64,000 nucleotides of DNA from Bacillota bacterium. GTDB lineage: Bacteria; Bacillota; SHA-98; Ch115; JABLXJ01. The stretch is from contig JABLXJ010000005.1 in assembly GCA_013178125.1 (NCBI GenBank), positions 1-64,000 on the forward strand, in the 5' to 3' direction. A program made the translations under genes and the position numbers. Under the pieces are notes generated by a model. It did no database searches, was not told where the DNA came from, and saw only the letters and a list, made by a program, of their open reading frames with translations. Positions 62,430 to 64,000 of this stretch are shown here, one piece after another. Every line of letters starts with the position of its first letter. The stretch's first letter is position 1.

Positions 62430-64000
62430 TCAACAGGCACCTTGGGCGAAGAATTCCCGCGAGCCTCCTACCTCTCTCTTTCCCCCGGCCACCTCGAACC
62501 TCCCAGTCAGCCTTATGTCCTCGGAGGAGCTGCCCACTATGACTTCGAAGGCGCCCGGTTCCACGACGAGGTTCATGTCCCTATCATGGAATGCGAGCTG
62601 GTCCGTGGAGATCACGAAGGTGAGGGTTCTCTTGCCGCCCGGCTCGAGGCTTACCCTCTTGAACCCTTTCAGCTCCTTGACGGGCCTCGATATGCTGGCC
62701 ACAACATCGCGCACATACACCTGGGCGACCTCATCGCCCTTGCGGTCCCCGGCGTTTCTTACATCAAATCTTATAGTGATCCTCCCGGCCGGCCCCACCT
62801 TATCCGGGCTTATCTCGAGATTTTCATATTCAAACCTGGTGTAGCTGAGGCCGTGCCCGAATGGGAAGAGTGGCTTCGCGCTCGTGAATACGTAGTCCCT
62901 CCAGGAGGAAGGCCTGCGGTTATAATAAACCGGAATCTGGCCGACTTCCCGCGGGAACGAAACCGGTAGCTTCCCGGCTGGATTATAGTCGCCGAAGAGC
63001 ACATCAGCGATGGCGTTACCACCTTCCTCCCCAGGCAGCCACGCCTCGAGGATGGCTGGCACGTTCCCGGCGATCCACCCTATGGTGAGAGGCCTCCCGT
63101 TCACGAGAACCACCACCACGGGAGTCCCAGTCTCGTACACCGCCCTGACCAGGTCCTCCTGGACGCCCGGGAGCCCCAGCTCCGCCCGGTCACGCCCCTC
63201 GCCGCACGTATCCGAATCCGACAGGCCGGACCTCCCGCCGACCACAACCACGGCCACATCCGATTCCCTGGCAGCTCGCACCGCCTCCTCGAATCCCGCG
63301 GTCGAGGTCCCCGCGATATCGCAACCCATGGCATAGCGAACCACGGTACCCGGGGAGACCTTATTCCTTATACCCTCGAGCACGCTCACGACCCGCACCG
63401 AATCCTCATCACGGGACAGGTGCGCCGTGTAGCTGTAATCCCCGAGGAGGTTCCGGGTGCTGGCGGCGCTGGGCCCTATAACTGCGATGGACTTTATGTC
63501 CTTGGCGAGCGGCAGGAGGCCGCCCCCGTTCTTGCCGCCATCGTTCTCGCTGCCCTTGTTCTCGCAGCCATCGCTCTCGCAACCCTCGCTCTCGCAACCA
63601 TCATTCTTCAAGAGAACGATGGATTCGCGGGCCGCCCTGAGCGCCACCTGCCGGTGTTCCACGGTATCAAAGACGCTGGCGGCCTTGTCCGGGTCGACGT
63701 ACCGGTTCTCGAAAAGCCCCAGCATGAATTTGGTCCTCAGGTGCCTCCTGACGGCCTCATCGATGGTCGCCTCTGATACCAGCCCCTTCTTCACCGCCTC
63801 GAGCAAGGGTTCCCCATAATAGTCGGCCTCCGGTAGCTCTACATCGATCCCGGCTTCGATGGCCATCTTCGCGGCTTCCATCTTGGTCGAAGCAACGTAA
63901 TGGTGGGTTTGAAGCCTCTTTATAGCCCAATAGTCGGAAACGACGACGCCCCTGAAGCCCCATTCCTCTCTGAGAATATCAGTAAGGAGCTCCCTGGAGG
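62430..64000 (-). CDS. Glycoside hydrolase family 3 (beta-glucosidase type), 5' end outside the window
   Basis: The C-terminal 520 or so residues of a GH3 enzyme; coding sequence continues past 64000. The catalytic nucleophile is in EWGFRGVVVSDYW (aspartate codon at 63933-63935), followed by AGIDVELP and the second GH3 domain starting RAARESIVLLKNDG. Then come VVVVGGRSGLSDSDTCGEGRDRAELGLPGVQ, FGHGLSYTRFEYENLEI and a fibronectin-III-like end. An insertion of 26 residues (CESEGCESDGCENKG units) splits the otherwise invariant KNDG-LLPL boundary at about 63520-63600. No signal peptide can be judged. It probably releases sugars from oligosaccharides; it may feed sugar metabolism but is not part of the glt operon. 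Confidence 0.9.
   Translation of the reverse strand, partial: SRELLTDILREEWGFRGVVVSDYWAIKRLQTHHYVASTKMEAAKMAIEAGIDVELPEADYYGEPLLEAVKKGLVSEATIDEAVRRHLRTKFMLGLFENRYVDPDKAASVFDTVEHRQVALRAARESIVLLKNDGCESEGCESDGCENKGSENDGGKNGGGLLPLAKDIKSIAVIGPSAASTRNLLGDYSYTAHLSRDEDSVRVVSVLEGIRNKVSPGTVVRYAMGCDIAGTSTAGFEEAVRAARESDVAVVVVGGRSGLSDSDTCGEGRDRAELGLPGVQEDLVRAVYETGTPVVVVLVNGRPLTIGWIAGNVPAILEAWLPGEEGGNAIADVLFGDYNPAGKLPVSFPREVGQIPVYYNRRPSSWRDYVFTSAKPLFPFGHGLSYTRFEYENLEISPDKVGPAGRITIRFDVRNAGDRKGDEVAQVYVRDVVASISRPVKELKGFKRVSLEPGGKRTLTFVISTDQLAFHDRDMNLVVEPGAFEVIVGSSSEDIRLTGRFEVAGGKREVGGSREFFAQGAC

Overview
The window looks like the chromosome of a motile, anaerobic, Gram-positive-type bacterium of the Firmicutes (Clostridia/Limnochordia-like), GC somewhat above 50 percent. 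The evidence is a short Gram-positive-type flagellin, a MerR-family GlnR with perfect TGTNA-N7-TNACA operators in front of glnA, sigma-A consensus promoters, strong Shine-Dalgarno (SD) sites, U-tailed terminators, many radical-SAM and Fe-S enzymes, and a split two-subunit glycine decarboxylase. I cannot name the species.

Layout. 1-3.3 kb: surface/flagellar glycosylation genes (a frameshifted FkbM methyltransferase and a two-domain glycosyltransferase). 3.5-4.9 kb: an orphan antitoxin copy fused by position to a SplB-like radical SAM gene. 5.1-12.3 kb: a complete Wadjet (JetABCD) anti-plasmid SMC operon. 12.9-14.3 kb: a macrodomain protein and an intact VapBC-type pair. 14.6-19.1 kb: a giant TPR/glycosyltransferase gene convergent with flagellin. 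19.6-23.5 kb: a SNF2 helicase with a translationally coupled zinc-ribbon partner. 23.8-26.6 kb: a two-component system. 26.9-34.1 kb: glycerol kinase, aldo/keto reductase, a Spy-like exported protein, a DUF401 permease, a membrane-anchored 11-residue-repeat coiled coil and a small holin-family membrane protein. 34.2-41.3 kb: a sugar operon (RpiR regulator, ABC transporter without its ATPase, ADP-dependent sugar kinase, class II aldolase). 41.5-42.2 kb: HicAB. 42.2-50.9 kb: a glycine-cleavage operon under a tandem glycine riboswitch, carrying its own lipoyl-assembly genes (two radical SAM proteins of the LipS1/LipS2 type and a lipoate-protein ligase). 51.3-53.2 kb: a PflX-like radical SAM protein and a DUF554 protein. 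53.7-62.2 kb: nitrogen assimilation (glnR-glnA and a four-gene archaeal-type glutamate synthase operon preceded by a possible leader-peptide attenuator). 62.4-64 kb: a GH3 glycosidase running off the window.

How the parts work together. GlnR/GlnA and the split GltS form one ammonia-assimilation block with its own promoters. The gcv operon couples glycine sensing, glycine breakdown and lipoylation of GcvH. The sugar operon imports a sugar, phosphorylates it with ADP and cleaves the product with an aldolase. Wadjet, the SNF2 pair, VapBC, HicAB and the macrodomain protein give the first 42 kb a defence/addiction character.

The most unusual general property is the abundance of short imperfect tandem repeats. 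They lie between genes, over ribosome-binding sites and start codons, and inside conserved enzymes as in-frame Gly/Ser/Ala/Asp-rich loops (GcvT, GcvPA, GcvPB, GlpK, GH3, response regulator, DUF401, SNF2, JetB, JetD, ADP-kinase, GltD-like subunit). No tRNA, rRNA, CRISPR array or insertion-sequence transposase was recognised.
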